Below, piece after piece: positions 55,315 to 63,637 of a DNA stretch of 64,000 nt. The notes beneath the pieces are model-generated. The model saw nothing but the letters and a program-made list of their open reading frames with translations. It was not told the origin of the DNA and did not search any database. How positions within the stretch are numbered: the first letter of the stretch is position 1; every line of letters begins with the position of its first letter. The translations under genes were made by a program, and so were the position numbers. This DNA comes from Marinospirillum sp035271045 (lineage in GTDB: Bacteria > Pseudomonadota > Gammaproteobacteria > Pseudomonadales > Halomonadaceae). The DNA is taken from NCBI RefSeq assembly GCF_035271045.1, contig NZ_DATESC010000015.1, forward strand, positions 189,280 to 253,279, written 5' to 3'.

Positions 55315-55898
55315 AGCGTTGCATTTTCTGGTAAGCGAATAAACTCTTCACGGTAAAAGCGCAGCTCAGCAATGGATTCACGAATATCATCTAAGGCCAA
55401 ATGTGTGCCTGCCTTTTTAAACTTTTTAGGCAGTTCAGGGTGCCAGCGTAACGCTAGTTCTTTAAACGTAGAAACATCAATATTGCGGTAATGGAAAAAG
55501 GCTTCTAGCTCAGGCATTTCATTGACCATAAAGCGCCGATCTTGATGAACGCTATTACCACACATAGGGCTTGCACCTTTTTCAAGGTGGCGGCGTAAAA
55601 ACGCTAAAGTGGCTGCTTCTGCTTCAGCAATCGAAACATGGCTATCTTTTACACGCTGCGTTAAACCTGAAGCACCATGCGTGTTAGTACACCACTCATC
55701 CATTGCATCTAACAAGGCTGTTGGCTGGTTAATCGCCAACACGGGGCCTTCTTCAATCACGTTTAAATCAGCATCAGTAACGATGGTAGCAATTTCAATA
55801 ATTCGCTCTTTATTGGGATCTAAACCCGTCATTTCCAAGTCGATCCAAATTAAATTTAAGGGCTTTTTGTCAGCGTTGAGATTCTTTTTATCAGACAT
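55311..55898 (-). CDS. orn: Oligoribonuclease
   Basis: Orn is the essential DEDDh 3'-5' exoribonuclease that degrades 2-5-mers and pGpG, ending c-di-GMP turnover. Catalytic motifs are IDLEMTGLD (Asp, Glu), GNSVHQDRRFM (Asp) and HLALDDIRESI (His, Asp). The 195-aa length includes a short lysine-rich start; ATG 55898 is used, preceded by a GGA-containing purine stretch. Confidence 0.96.
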   Translation of the reverse strand: MSDKKNLNADKKPLNLIWIDLEMTGLDPNKERIIEIATIVTDADLNVIEEGPVLAINQPTALLDAMDEWCTNTHGASGLTQRVKDSHVSIAEAEAATLAFLRRHLEKGASPMCGNSVHQDRRFMVNEMPELEAFFHYRNIDVSTFKELALRWHPELPKKFKKAGTHLALDDIRESIAELRFYREEFIRLPENATL

Positions 55899-56057
55899 AA
55901 AATCGACTTCCTAATCAGCAGTGAATTACCACGAATACTAACATAAACAACACCCAATACGTTTACAGCAATTAGCAGCTTTTACAAAGATGTAAGTCAT
56001 GGATAAGGAAGGCTATACTTATGCCCGATTATTAACTATTTACTGAACAGGCCTTAG

Positions 56058-57287
56058 ATGAAAACCCAGGATCGCAGCATCGTTTTAATTAACCTTTCTG
56101 GGCATGACCGCCCAGGCATCACCTCTGCCATCAGTGAAATATTGGCTAATTATAAAGTGGATATCCTCGACATAGGTCAGGCTGTTATTCACGACACCTT
56201 AGCACTGGGATTATTAGCCCACTTGCCACCCGAAGCACAAAGTTCACCTGTGCTGCAAGAACTGCTGTTCAAAGCCCATGAATGGGGAATGCAAATTCGC
56301 TTCACCCCCGTATCAGAAACCAGCTATGAAAGCTGGGTTGAAGGACAAGGCAAAGGGCGCTATATAGTCACTTTACTAGGCCGACGCATTACCGCTGAAC
56401 AAATTGCCCGTGTTACCCACACAGTGGCTGAAAATGGCTTAAATATTGACCGTATTCATCGCCTTTCAGGGCGCGTTAGTATGTCCCATATCAATAAAGA
56501 AGGGCGTGCTTGTGTGGAGTTTTCAGTCAGGGGCAATACTTTAGATACCGCTGAATTGCGTCGCCATTTTCTAGCCTTATCCGGTGAGCTAGAAGTCGAT
56601 ATTGCCGTACAAGAAGACAATATTTATCGCCGTAACCGCCGCCTAGTCGTCTTTGATATGGATTCAACACTGATTGAAGCCGAAGTGATTGATGAGCTTG
56701 CTAAAGAAGCAGGCGTTGGTAAACAAGTCGCGGCTATAACGGAACGGGCTATGTGTGGCGAGCTGGATTTTAGCGAAAGCTTTCGTGCGCGAGTGGCATT
56801 GCTAAAAGGTTTAGATGCCTCAGTGTTAGAAAAAATTGCTCAGCGTTTACCCGTTACTGAAGGTGCAGAAAAGCTGATTTCTACTTTAAAACGCCTTGGT
56901 TATCGTACTGCAATTTTGTCGGGTGGCTTCACTTATTTTGGCGAATACCTCCAGAAAAAATTAGGCATTGATGAAGTTCATGCTAATCAACTAGAAATTG
57001 AAAATGGCAAAGTAACCGGACGTGTAGTCGGACACATCGTCGACGGACAACGTAAAGCACAACTATTGCAAGACATTGCTAACAAAGAAGGCATTAACTT
57101 AGAACAAGCCATCGCGGTAGGTGATGGTGCTAATGACTTACCCATGTTGGGCTTAGCCGGTTTAGGTATCGCCTTTCGTGCCAAGCCAGTGGTTAGAGAA
57201 AGTGCTCGCCATGCACTTTCTACCCTAGGCTTAGACGCAATTTTGTATTTAATTGGTTTTTCAGATCGCGACCTAGACCAGAAGTAA
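56058..57287 (+). CDS. serB: Phosphoserine phosphatase (SerB, ACT-domain type)
   Basis: This enzyme dephosphorylates phosphoserine to serine. The 409-aa protein has an N-terminal ACT region (about 8-180, VLINLSGHDRPGITSAISE) and a C-terminal HAD phosphatase: DMDSTLIEAEVIDELA (motif I), LSGGFTYF (motif II Ser) and AVGDGANDLPML (motif III). This longer form is usual in Pseudomonas. It is divergent from orn. Confidence 0.96.
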   Translation: MKTQDRSIVLINLSGHDRPGITSAISEILANYKVDILDIGQAVIHDTLALGLLAHLPPEAQSSPVLQELLFKAHEWGMQIRFTPVSETSYESWVEGQGKGRYIVTLLGRRITAEQIARVTHTVAENGLNIDRIHRLSGRVSMSHINKEGRACVEFSVRGNTLDTAELRRHFLALSGELEVDIAVQEDNIYRRNRRLVVFDMDSTLIEAEVIDELAKEAGVGKQVAAITERAMCGELDFSESFRARVALLKGLDASVLEKIAQRLPVTEGAEKLISTLKRLGYRTAILSGGFTYFGEYLQKKLGIDEVHANQLEIENGKVTGRVVGHIVDGQRKAQLLQDIANKEGINLEQAIAVGDGANDLPMLGLAGLGIAFRAKPVVRESARHALSTLGLDAILYLIGFSDRDLDQK

Positions 57288-57541
57288 ATTAATCACCTGA
57301 TTGAGCGTTTTAGACCAAGGTCTAAAGCTGTATTGCATATCAAACTACTTGACGTAGCGCTTAATTTCAATCAGTCTATCAATCGTAGGCAGCAAGGTAG
57401 CAAAAAGAAGTGTCGTAACGCAGTTGTAATCGAAATATCGGTAACATATGTTCGTCATTCGTACTATCTTGATTCCCGCAACACCGAGTCAATTGTGTAA
57501 ATTGATTCAAAATACTAAACAGAAATATAGGAATTTTCGAT
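57288..57541 (+). promoter_or_regulatory. Probable long 5' leader of the cold-shock gene, with a palindrome
   Basis: The 254-bp gap before the cold-shock gene likely encodes the long structured leader typical of cspA-type mRNAs. It also contains a perfect 8-bp inverted repeat, TTTAGACC (57309-57316) and GGTCTAAA (57319-57326), close to the serB stop. That could be part of a serB terminator or an operator; no T run follows. A GGAA lies 11-14 nt before the ATG. Confidence 0.45.
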
Positions 57542-57745
57542 ATGGCAACTGGTACCGTTAAATGGTTCAACGACACTAAAGGTTTCGGCTTCATCACTCC
57601 AGATGATGGTGGCGACGATCTTTTTGCACACTTCTCTGAAATCCAATCACAGGGTTTCAAGTCTTTACAGGAAAACCAAAAAGTATCTTTTGAAGTTACT
57701 ACGGGTCCTAAAGGCAAGCAAGCTGCAAAAATTGAAGCTATCTAA
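57542..57745 (+). CDS. CspA-family cold-shock protein
   Basis: The 67-aa OB-fold RNA chaperone has both RNP motifs: KGFGFITP (RNP1) and DDLFAHF (RNP2). The sequence TGTVKWFNDTKGFGFI is standard. It stands alone between a long leader and a strong terminator. Which paralogue it is, and whether it is cold-induced, cannot be told. Confidence 0.95.
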   Translation: MATGTVKWFNDTKGFGFITPDDGGDDLFAHFSEIQSQGFKSLQENQKVSFEVTTGPKGKQAAKIEAI

Positions 57746-57790
57746 TTAACATTAGGTTCATTTGAACTTAACGTAATTTTAAAGCTAAAA

Positions 57791-57814
57791 AAACCCACCG
57801 AAAGGTGGGTTTTT
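57791..57814 (+). terminator. Intrinsic terminator of the cold-shock gene
   Basis: Stem AAACCCACC / GGTGGGTTT with a GAAA tetraloop, followed by T5. A strong terminator. Confidence 0.93.
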
Positions 57815-57871
57815 GCGTTTTAGTTAATAATGAAAAAATCATTGCTTTAATTAGAAAAGAGAAAGATAAAC

Positions 57872-59068
57872 ATGAGCAAAACAGCCGATGTGGTTATTAT
57901 TGGTGCTGGCGCTGCTGGTTTAATGTGTGCGGCTACCGCAAGTTATCAAGGCAAAAGCGTGCTGCTGTTAGACCACAGCGATAAACCAGCCAAAAAAGTT
58001 TTAATGTCTGGCGGTGGGCGTTGTAATTTTACCAATCTAAATACAACACCGGCTAATTTTTTATCCACGAATCCACATTTTTGTATTTCTGCGCTCAAAC
58101 GCTATACACCGCAGCACTTTTTAGAACTGGTTGAACGCCACGGTATCGACTATGTAGAAAAAGCGCCTGGGCAATTATTTTGTACAAATTCCAGCAAAGA
58201 CATTCAGCAGCTATTACTCACCGAAGCCGAATGGTCTGGTGTTAATTTGCACATGAAAACCAGTATTAACAGCGTAACCACCACCGCCGACAGTGTAAAA
58301 ATAACCAGCAGCATGGGCAATATAAGCGCAGGTGCTTTAGTAGTGGCAACCGGTGGGTTATCTATTCCAACGTTAGGTGCAACCGGCTGGGGTTATGATT
58401 TAGCACGACAGTTTGGGCTAGAAGTATTGTCAACCCGTGCTGGTCTAGTTCCTTTTACGCTGCATCCTGAATTAAAAACTCAACTAGCCCCCTTGTCTGG
58501 TCTCAGTTGTGAAGTCAGTGTTAGCTGTCATGGGCAAACCTTTACCGAGCCGCTACTGATTACTCACCGTGGATTATCAGGCCCTGCGCTGCTACAAATT
58601 TCTAGCTATTGGCAAGCTGGTGATGAACTCAGTATTAATTGGCTACCTTACTGCAACTTATTGAAAGAGCTACAACAACTGCGCCAGCAACACCCACGCG
58701 CCCATTTAAGCAGCTGGTTAGGCGAACAACTACCCAAACGGCTTGTTACAGTATTAATTAGTCTCTTAAAAGAAAAAGGCATTCACTTGCCTGAACGCAA
58801 TGCCGATGCCAGCAACCAGCAACTTGACGCCATCGCCAACGCCTTACAAAACTGGACGTTTAAACCAGCAGGCACCGAAGGCTACCGTACTGCCGAAGTC
58901 ACTTTAGGCGGTATTAACACCCAGCAAATATCGTCACAAACCTTAGCGGTTAATGGCTTAGAACAAATACGTTTTATTGGCGAAGTGCTGGATGTGACCG
59001 GACAATTGGGTGGCTATAATTTTCAATGGGCTTGGGCATCAGCAGTAGCCTGCGCCAACAACTTGTAA
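57872..59068 (+). CDS. BaiN/HI0933-family NAD(P)/FAD-dependent oxidoreductase
   Basis: The 398-aa flavoprotein begins with the FAD Rossmann motif VVIIGAGAAGLMCA (about 7-20), followed by KVLMSGGGRCNFTNLN, FTLHPELKTQLAPLSGLS and a C-terminal AEVTLGGINTQQ plus GEVLDVTGQLGGYNFQWAWASA. This is the HI0933/YhiN family; members have been linked to bile-acid dehydrogenation in some bacteria, but the usual substrate is unknown. Confidence 0.9.
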   Translation: MSKTADVVIIGAGAAGLMCAATASYQGKSVLLLDHSDKPAKKVLMSGGGRCNFTNLNTTPANFLSTNPHFCISALKRYTPQHFLELVERHGIDYVEKAPGQLFCTNSSKDIQQLLLTEAEWSGVNLHMKTSINSVTTTADSVKITSSMGNISAGALVVATGGLSIPTLGATGWGYDLARQFGLEVLSTRAGLVPFTLHPELKTQLAPLSGLSCEVSVSCHGQTFTEPLLITHRGLSGPALLQISSYWQAGDELSINWLPYCNLLKELQQLRQQHPRAHLSSWLGEQLPKRLVTVLISLLKEKGIHLPERNADASNQQLDAIANALQNWTFKPAGTEGYRTAEVTLGGINTQQISSQTLAVNGLEQIRFIGEVLDVTGQLGGYNFQWAWASAVACANNL

Positions 59069-59093
59069 AAACGATTAAAACACAAACACGTTT

Positions 59094-59112
59094 GACAATC
59101 GTTATCATTAGC
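59094..59112 (+). promoter_or_regulatory. Fur-box-like site upstream of hemP
   Basis: The 19-mer beginning GACAATCGTTATCATTA resembles the Fur consensus GATAATGATAATCATTATC, with the right half well kept. It lies about 85-100 bp before hemP, an iron-repressed gene in relatives. Confidence 0.6.
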
Positions 59113-59194
59113 AACTAGACTGGCTGCCTATTTTTTAGGCGCTATTTATTGTTCTGCGCTACCAACACACAAATTCGTAAAGAGCAGCCAGCCA

Positions 59195-59380
59195 ATGAGC
59201 CTTACCGATAAACCTAAGCACCCCACTCATCCCATGACAATGAATCAGCAAACAGAACTGCCGCTGACGGTTACTAGCGAAGCGCTGTTTGCTGGCGGTC
59301 GTCAATTATTAATTCAACACGAAGGCGAAACCTATACGCTGCGTATTACTAGTCGCAGCAAGTTGATTCTCACTAAATAG
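59195..59380 (+). CDS. hemP: Hemin uptake protein HemP
   Basis: The 61-aa protein ends with the HemP signature: SEALFAGGRQLLIQHEGETYTLRITSRSKLILTK-type (quoted in parts: LFAGGRQLLI, YTLRITS, KLILTK). HemP is a small, iron-regulated protein of haem uptake loci, and in Burkholderia a regulator of haem receptor expression. Starts at 59195, 59234 or 59240 are all possible; the family core begins near residue 20. No TonB haem receptor gene is in the window. Confidence 0.88.
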   Translation: MSLTDKPKHPTHPMTMNQQTELPLTVTSEALFAGGRQLLIQHEGETYTLRITSRSKLILTK

Positions 59381-59457
59381 TTTTTATTGAAAAACACTTT
59401 ATTGAAAAACGTTAAAAAAGATTTTATTTTGACCTTGACGCTCACTCAAATCTAACT

Positions 59458-59476
59458 GATAATGATTATCAATTAG
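59458..59476 (+). promoter_or_regulatory. Fur-box-like site upstream of the HmuS/HutX-like gene
   Basis: GATAATGATTATCAATTAG matches the first half of the Fur consensus perfectly and 14 of 19 positions overall. It sits 68-86 bp before the ATG of the next gene, suggesting a second iron-repressed promoter. Confidence 0.7.
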
Positions 59477-59543
59477 ATGCCAAGCCAGCCAGATAAATAG
59501 GTAGCAAAGCCAGCCAAGCGCATTTTTCGACAAGGAGCAAAAA

Positions 59544-60158
59544 ATGAACGCATTGGTTAACTTGCAAGAAAAAGAAAATTTCCTAAACGGCTTTTTTGAC
59601 AATTGTTTTTTTGATAATAGCTTTTTTGAAACGAATGTTTATGACTCAAAAAAGGAGCATAAGGTTGCTAAAGACTTAAAAAAACTCGAAAAAGAATGGC
59701 TAGCCATTACCCACGTTAAACAAATTCCTATTTTACTTGACCAGCACCAAACCACCTACTTTGCAGCCTTGTGCTCACTTAGCCCTAGGTTAGTGCGTTC
59801 AGTATCATTAAACAGCCTAAACCAGCTCATTAATAAAGCAAAACTACTTAACCTACCGCTGAGCATTACTTTATTTAGCAACGGCAGTAAACAAACCTCG
59901 CACCCTGCTATCATCTCTAATTGCTTTAAAAAGAATTGTTTACACCTTGACTGGCAAGAAGGTCATGCCGAACTTGAACCCAGTCAATTTGAATATGCTT
60001 TTATCAGCCGTATTCCTTGCAGCGATGGCTGTGGTTGGATTAACTCTTTAGAAATTTTTGGTGCTGAAGGTGAGCTGCTGCTGCAAGTGCAAGGATCTTG
60101 CGAAGACCAGCAAGCAGAAAACTTAAAACTACGAGAAGTGTTCAGCTCATTGATTTAA
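59544..60158 (+). CDS. Putative haem-utilisation protein, HmuS/HutX-like C-terminal region
   Basis: The 204-aa soluble protein has a C-terminal segment (about 130-200: LDWQEGHAELEPSQFEYAFI ... GWINSLEIFGAEGELLLQVQG) with the strand pattern of HmuS/ChuX/HutX haem-handling proteins ('..W.V.RPT.DG.V.SLE.FD..G'). A catalytic or axial His is not obvious. The N-terminus is odd: three in-frame 15-nt repeats encode GFFDN, CFFDN and SFFET over T6-T7 tracts. AAGGAG lies before the ATG. Position after hemP and a Fur site supports a haem/iron role. Assignment is tentative. Confidence 0.5.
   Translation: MNALVNLQEKENFLNGFFDNCFFDNSFFETNVYDSKKEHKVAKDLKKLEKEWLAITHVKQIPILLDQHQTTYFAALCSLSPRLVRSVSLNSLNQLINKAKLLNLPLSITLFSNGSKQTSHPAIISNCFKKNCLHLDWQEGHAELEPSQFEYAFISRIPCSDGCGWINSLEIFGAEGELLLQVQGSCEDQQAENLKLREVFSSLI
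59589..59633 (+). repeat. Three tandem 15-nt in-frame repeats with T6-T7 tracts
   Basis: Units begin ggcttttttgacaat, tgtttttttgataat and agcttttttgaaacg (59589-59603, 59604-59618, 59619-59633). They encode GFFDN, CFFDN and SFFET near the start of the haem-related gene. Confidence 0.7.
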
Positions 60159-60191
60159 TCAATGCAAAATGCAACTAAAAAGGAGTCCACC

Positions 60192-60275
60192 ATGCTAGAC
60201 AAACTTTGGTTTCAACTGACGACCCTAGCCATTTCACTGAGCCTACTTGCACCTTTAATGGCGGGTTTTAATTAA
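60192..60275 (+). CDS. 27-codon membrane peptide in the hemP block
   Basis: The frame begins MLDKLWFQLTTLAISLSLL and ends MAGFN, with TAA at 60273. A strong AAGGAG (60179-60184) sits 7 nt before the ATG. The peptide is one membrane helix. It is 33 nt downstream of the HmuS-like gene and upstream of a terminator, so probably belongs to the same iron-regulated transcript. Not recognised; small size makes it easy to miss. Confidence 0.55.
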   Translation: MLDKLWFQLTTLAISLSLLAPLMAGFN

Positions 60276-60290
60276 CAAAAGCGCATTAAA

Positions 60291-60330
60291 AAACCCTAGT
60301 AGCTAAGCAACAAACTAGCGGCTAGGGTTT
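60291..60330. terminator. Bidirectional terminator (hemP block / bfr operon)
   Basis: AAACCCTAG (60291-60299) pairs with CTAGGGTTT (60322-60330). On the minus strand the stem ends in T6 and would terminate the bacterioferritin transcript; on the plus strand T-rich sequence follows. Confidence 0.7.
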
Positions 60331-60357
60331 AACTTTTGTGTTATTAAACTAAAAGGC

Positions 60358-60825
60358 TTACATCATCACTTGCTGGTAGTTTTGCAGACCAATACGTTCA
60401 ATTAAACCTAACTGCTTTTCTAACCAATAAGCATGATCCATTTCGGTATCATCTAACATAACACGTAAAATTTCACGGGTTTGGTAATCTTGCTTTGCCT
60501 CACATAACGCCATGATTTCTTTTAATAAAGCCGTCACTGAATACTCTAGTTGTAAATCATTACTCAGCATTTCTTTAACATCTTTACCCACGTTAATTGG
60601 CTCACGCGTTACCATATCGGGCGTGCCATCTAAAAACAAAATACGCTGAATCAACAGATTGGCGTGTTGCTTTTCATCATCAAACTCATGGGCAATACGC
60701 TCGTGCAGCTTACCTAAACCCCAATCTTCATACATAGCAGAATGAATAAAGTACTGATCCATCGCGGTTAATTCACCAGCCAATAACTTATTTAAACCGG
60801 CAATAACTTGATCGTTACCTTGCAT
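60358..60825 (-). CDS. bfr: Bacterioferritin, ferroxidase-type subunit
   Basis: The 155-aa iron-storage subunit keeps the di-iron ligands Glu18, Glu51, His54 and Glu94 plus the C-terminal Glu-x-x-His pair (EMDH). The haem-ligating Met52 is replaced by Lys, so it should oxidise iron but not bind haem. It lies 2 nt downstream of a second bfr gene with the opposite pattern, so mixed 24-mers are likely. Confidence 0.93.
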   Translation of the reverse strand: MQGNDQVIAGLNKLLAGELTAMDQYFIHSAMYEDWGLGKLHERIAHEFDDEKQHANLLIQRILFLDGTPDMVTREPINVGKDVKEMLSNDLQLEYSVTALLKEIMALCEAKQDYQTREILRVMLDDTEMDHAYWLEKQLGLIERIGLQNYQQVMM

Positions 60826-60827
60826 AA

Positions 60828-61310
60828 TTACTCTCCTTTACCTGTATGAATCACAGTTTGTAAATATTTTTCAATACCGATCTCATTGATTAAATGCTGC
60901 TGCGTACCTATCCAGTCTAAATGCTCTTCTTCGTATTCAAGAATGCCTTCTAAAAGTTGGCGGCTAATATAGTCTTGCTCGGTTTCACACAAAGCAATGG
61001 ATTCACGCAAGAGTTTAAGTTGTTCTTGCTGTAGCGTGGTATCACACCCAAAAATTTCTGTGGCATTTTCACCAATACGTAAACGCTCTAGGTGTTGCAG
61101 ATTAGGCAAACCATCTAAAAACAGAATGCGCTCAATTAAGTCATCGGATTGCTTCATGTCTTTAATGGATTTTTTATACGCCTTGTGAGTCAGCTTTTCA
61201 AAACCCCAGCTGCGACACATACGCGAATGAAGAAAATATTGATTAATAGAGGTTAGCTCAAGCGTTAAAACTTTATTTAACTGGCTAATAACTGCGGTAT
61301 TACCTTGCAT
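60828..61310 (-). CDS. bfr: Bacterioferritin, haem-binding-type subunit
   Basis: The 160-aa subunit keeps Glu18 and the haem ligand Met52, but position 51 is Asp and position 54 is Gln instead of Glu/His, so its ferroxidase centre looks impaired. This complements the downstream paralogue. ATG 61310 gives the standard MQGN start; a GTG at 61319 would add three residues. The AT-rich upstream sequence (taataatcattaataata, 61417-61434) is weakly Fur-box-like. Confidence 0.92.
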   Translation of the reverse strand: MQGNTAVISQLNKVLTLELTSINQYFLHSRMCRSWGFEKLTHKAYKKSIKDMKQSDDLIERILFLDGLPNLQHLERLRIGENATEIFGCDTTLQQEQLKLLRESIALCETEQDYISRQLLEGILEYEEEHLDWIGTQQHLINEIGIEKYLQTVIHTGKGE

Positions 61311-61518
61311 AAGAAGCACCCTGAAGGAGTTACGGTTACATGGGGCTGGCTGGCTTATTTAATAATTAAATTTAAAGTTCTATGTAATAACAGTATTTAA
61401 AGCGCCATTTAAGAACAATAATCATTAATAATAAAAAGCTGGCTTGCAAATTCAGGATGAATAATAACGTGCTTTACCAAAATAGGCAAAACGTATCTAT
61501 AATGTTATTTATTACAGT

Positions 61519-61716
61519 TTAGGCAACTGCTGCGGCATCATAGTAAAGGCGATTAGCCCGTTCATCTTTTAGCACTGCGTTAGCAAAACCAACGCATTTA
61601 CCGCATTGACTGCCAAGTGCTAGCTCACGGTAAAGATCTCTCACGCTGGATGCACCTTCTGCTACCGAAGTTTTTATTTGTTGTTCAGTAATGCCTTTGC
61701 AGATACACACATACAT
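61519..61716 (-). CDS. bfd: Bacterioferritin-associated ferredoxin
   Basis: Bfd carries a [2Fe-2S] cluster and reduces haem in bacterioferritin to release stored iron. The 65-aa protein has the four cysteines in CICKGI and QCGKCVG. I use ATG 61716; a GTG at 61725 is in frame. Upstream, a gataattatta-type sequence (61745-61758, minus strand) could be a Fur site. It lies about 200 bp before the two bfr genes in the same direction. Confidence 0.93.
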   Translation of the reverse strand: MYVCICKGITEQQIKTSVAEGASSVRDLYRELALGSQCGKCVGFANAVLKDERANRLYYDAAAVA

Positions 61717-61799
61717 AGCCGCCACCTGTTCATCTAATCTTGAATACTAATAATTATCAACAAGATTAGCTTGTAGGTTAAAGAATTGCAAGCATAAAA

Positions 61800-61822
61800 A
61801 AACCGCCCATTTCGGACGGTTT
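61800..61822 (-). terminator. Intrinsic terminator of the DEAD-box helicase gene
   Basis: On the minus strand AAACCGTCC pairs with GGGCGGTTT (one G-U pair), followed by a seven-T run. It lies about 50 bp after the helicase stop. Confidence 0.85.
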
Positions 61823-61873
61823 ATTTTCTAGCTTAAAGCCGCTTAACTAAAGCGACTTAATCTAAAACAGCGA

Positions 61874-63637
61874 TTAAGCAGAAGCAGCAGGCGTGCTACG
61901 GCGACGCAAAGGACGCTGACCTGCTTCATCACCACCTGAACGCGGCGCAGGCGTATTGCTGCTGGTCAAGTTCATTGGCACACCACACACACGAACACGC
62001 GCTAACGCTTGGAATACAGCTTTAGTCATGGTATCTGGCAAATCAACGGTGCTGAAATCTTGCTGAATATCAATACGACCGATATTGCGGCTAGAGATGT
62101 TCGCTTCGTTAGCGATTGCGCCAACAATATTGGCAGGCTTAACACCGTGCGAGCGGCCAATCGGCATACGGTAACGCTTCATGCCAGCTTCTGGATCGCG
62201 TGAACGACCACGACCTTCACCGCCACGACCTTCACCACGACCACTACCTTCACGGCGAGGACGATCACTACCAAAATCAGAACGCTCATTACGTCCACCT
62301 TCACGCGGGGCACGAATTTTAACGTCTTCGACCCATAATGAAGTGCCGCCTTGGAACATTTTTGCTAAGGCTGCTGCAATGCGAATTGGGTCAGCTTCTG
62401 TTTCAGCTTGCACTTCAATCAATAGTTTTTCGTAAAGTTCAATGTCACGCGCTTGCATAGAATGCACAACTTGCTCTTTAAACTTTTCACTACGCTTAGC
62501 GTTAATCACTTCAGCCTTAGGCAATTCCATTGGCTCAATACGCTGACCAGTGCTGCGCTCTAGGTTGAATAACAAACGTTTTTCGCGGTGTCCAACAAAC
62601 AAAATTGCTTGACCACTACGACCAGCACGGCCAGTACGACCAATACGGTGAACGTAAGATTCGCTGTCGTGGGGTGGATCAAAGTTAATAACGTGGCTAA
62701 TACGCTCAACGTCTAAACCACGGGCTGCAACGTCGGTTGCCACTAGAATATCTAGGCCACCTTTTTTCAAGCGGTCAACTGCTTGCTCACGTTGATTTTG
62801 CGCCATGTCACCGTGCAACGCACAAGCGCGTAAACCACGACTATTTAAGAAATCAGCTAAATCAGCACTGGTTGCTTTAGTACGGGTAAATACAATCACA
62901 CCGTCGGTTTGTTCAGCTTCTAAAATACGCACTAACGCTTCAGGCTTAGGCAGACCCGCTACCATCCATACGCGCTGGCTTACCGTGTCAGCAGTACGCG
63001 CTTTAGCAGCAATGCGTACTTCTTTAGGATTTTTTAGGTGACGCTGGGCAATGCGACGAATGGCATCAGGCATAGTGGCAGAAAATAAAACCACTTGGCG
63101 CTCGGCTGGGGTTTGTTCCAGAATCCATTCAACGTCATCAATAAAGCCCATACGCAGCATTTCGTCTGCTTCGTCTAGGATAAGTGTTTGTAGGGCAGAA
63201 ATGTCTAGGCTGCCACGGCGCATATGGTCCATAACGCGGCCAGGCGTACCTACAACAATTTGTGCGCCTGAACGCAGTGCGCGAATTTGATCGCGGTATT
63301 CAGCACCACCGTAAAGGTTGGCTACTTTAACACCTTTCATTTTAGCGCCATATTTTTCAACAGACTCAGCCACCTGCATGGCTAACTCACGCGTTGGTGC
63401 TAAAATTAATACTTGGGGTAACTTGGCGTTTACATCTAAACGCGCTAATAAAGGCAACGCAAAAGCAGCAGTTTTACCCGTACCTGTTTGTGCCTGACCA
63501 ATCATGTCATGGCCTTCCAACAAAAGTGGAATGGTCTGAATTTGAATGGGTGAAGGCGTAGGGTATTCAATTGAAGAAAGAAGAAAATCAGGAAGACCCA
63601 GCTCGCTAAAAGCTGGTAAAGTCACGTCATTAGACAT
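61874..63637 (-). CDS. deaD: DEAD-box ATP-dependent RNA helicase, DeaD/CsdA-like
   Basis: The 587-aa protein has the full DEAD-box set: AQTGTGKTAAF (motif I), PTRELAMQ (Ia), TPGRVMDH, DEADEML (II), SATMP (III), VFTRTKA (IV), ATDVAARGLDV (V) and HRIGRTGRAG (VI). A C-terminal Arg/Gly/Glu-rich stretch (about 440-480) and a DbpA-type RNA-binding domain (RYRMPIGRSHGVKPANIVGA-type, about 487-560) follow. This is the DeaD/CsdA arrangement: cold-shock and ribosome-assembly helicase. The ATG has only a modest AGG ribosome site and a leader of up to about 290 bp. Confidence 0.94.
   Translation of the reverse strand: MSNDVTLPAFSELGLPDFLLSSIEYPTPSPIQIQTIPLLLEGHDMIGQAQTGTGKTAAFALPLLARLDVNAKLPQVLILAPTRELAMQVAESVEKYGAKMKGVKVANLYGGAEYRDQIRALRSGAQIVVGTPGRVMDHMRRGSLDISALQTLILDEADEMLRMGFIDDVEWILEQTPAERQVVLFSATMPDAIRRIAQRHLKNPKEVRIAAKARTADTVSQRVWMVAGLPKPEALVRILEAEQTDGVIVFTRTKATSADLADFLNSRGLRACALHGDMAQNQREQAVDRLKKGGLDILVATDVAARGLDVERISHVINFDPPHDSESYVHRIGRTGRAGRSGQAILFVGHREKRLLFNLERSTGQRIEPMELPKAEVINAKRSEKFKEQVVHSMQARDIELYEKLLIEVQAETEADPIRIAAALAKMFQGGTSLWVEDVKIRAPREGGRNERSDFGSDRPRREGSGRGEGRGGEGRGRSRDPEAGMKRYRMPIGRSHGVKPANIVGAIANEANISSRNIGRIDIQQDFSTVDLPDTMTKAVFQALARVRVCGVPMNLTSSNTPAPRSGGDEAGQRPLRRRSTPAASA

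Noticed and set aside
62009..63290. Plus-strand frames of 64-84 codons opposite deaD
   Set aside because: Antisense shadows of a strongly conserved helicase.
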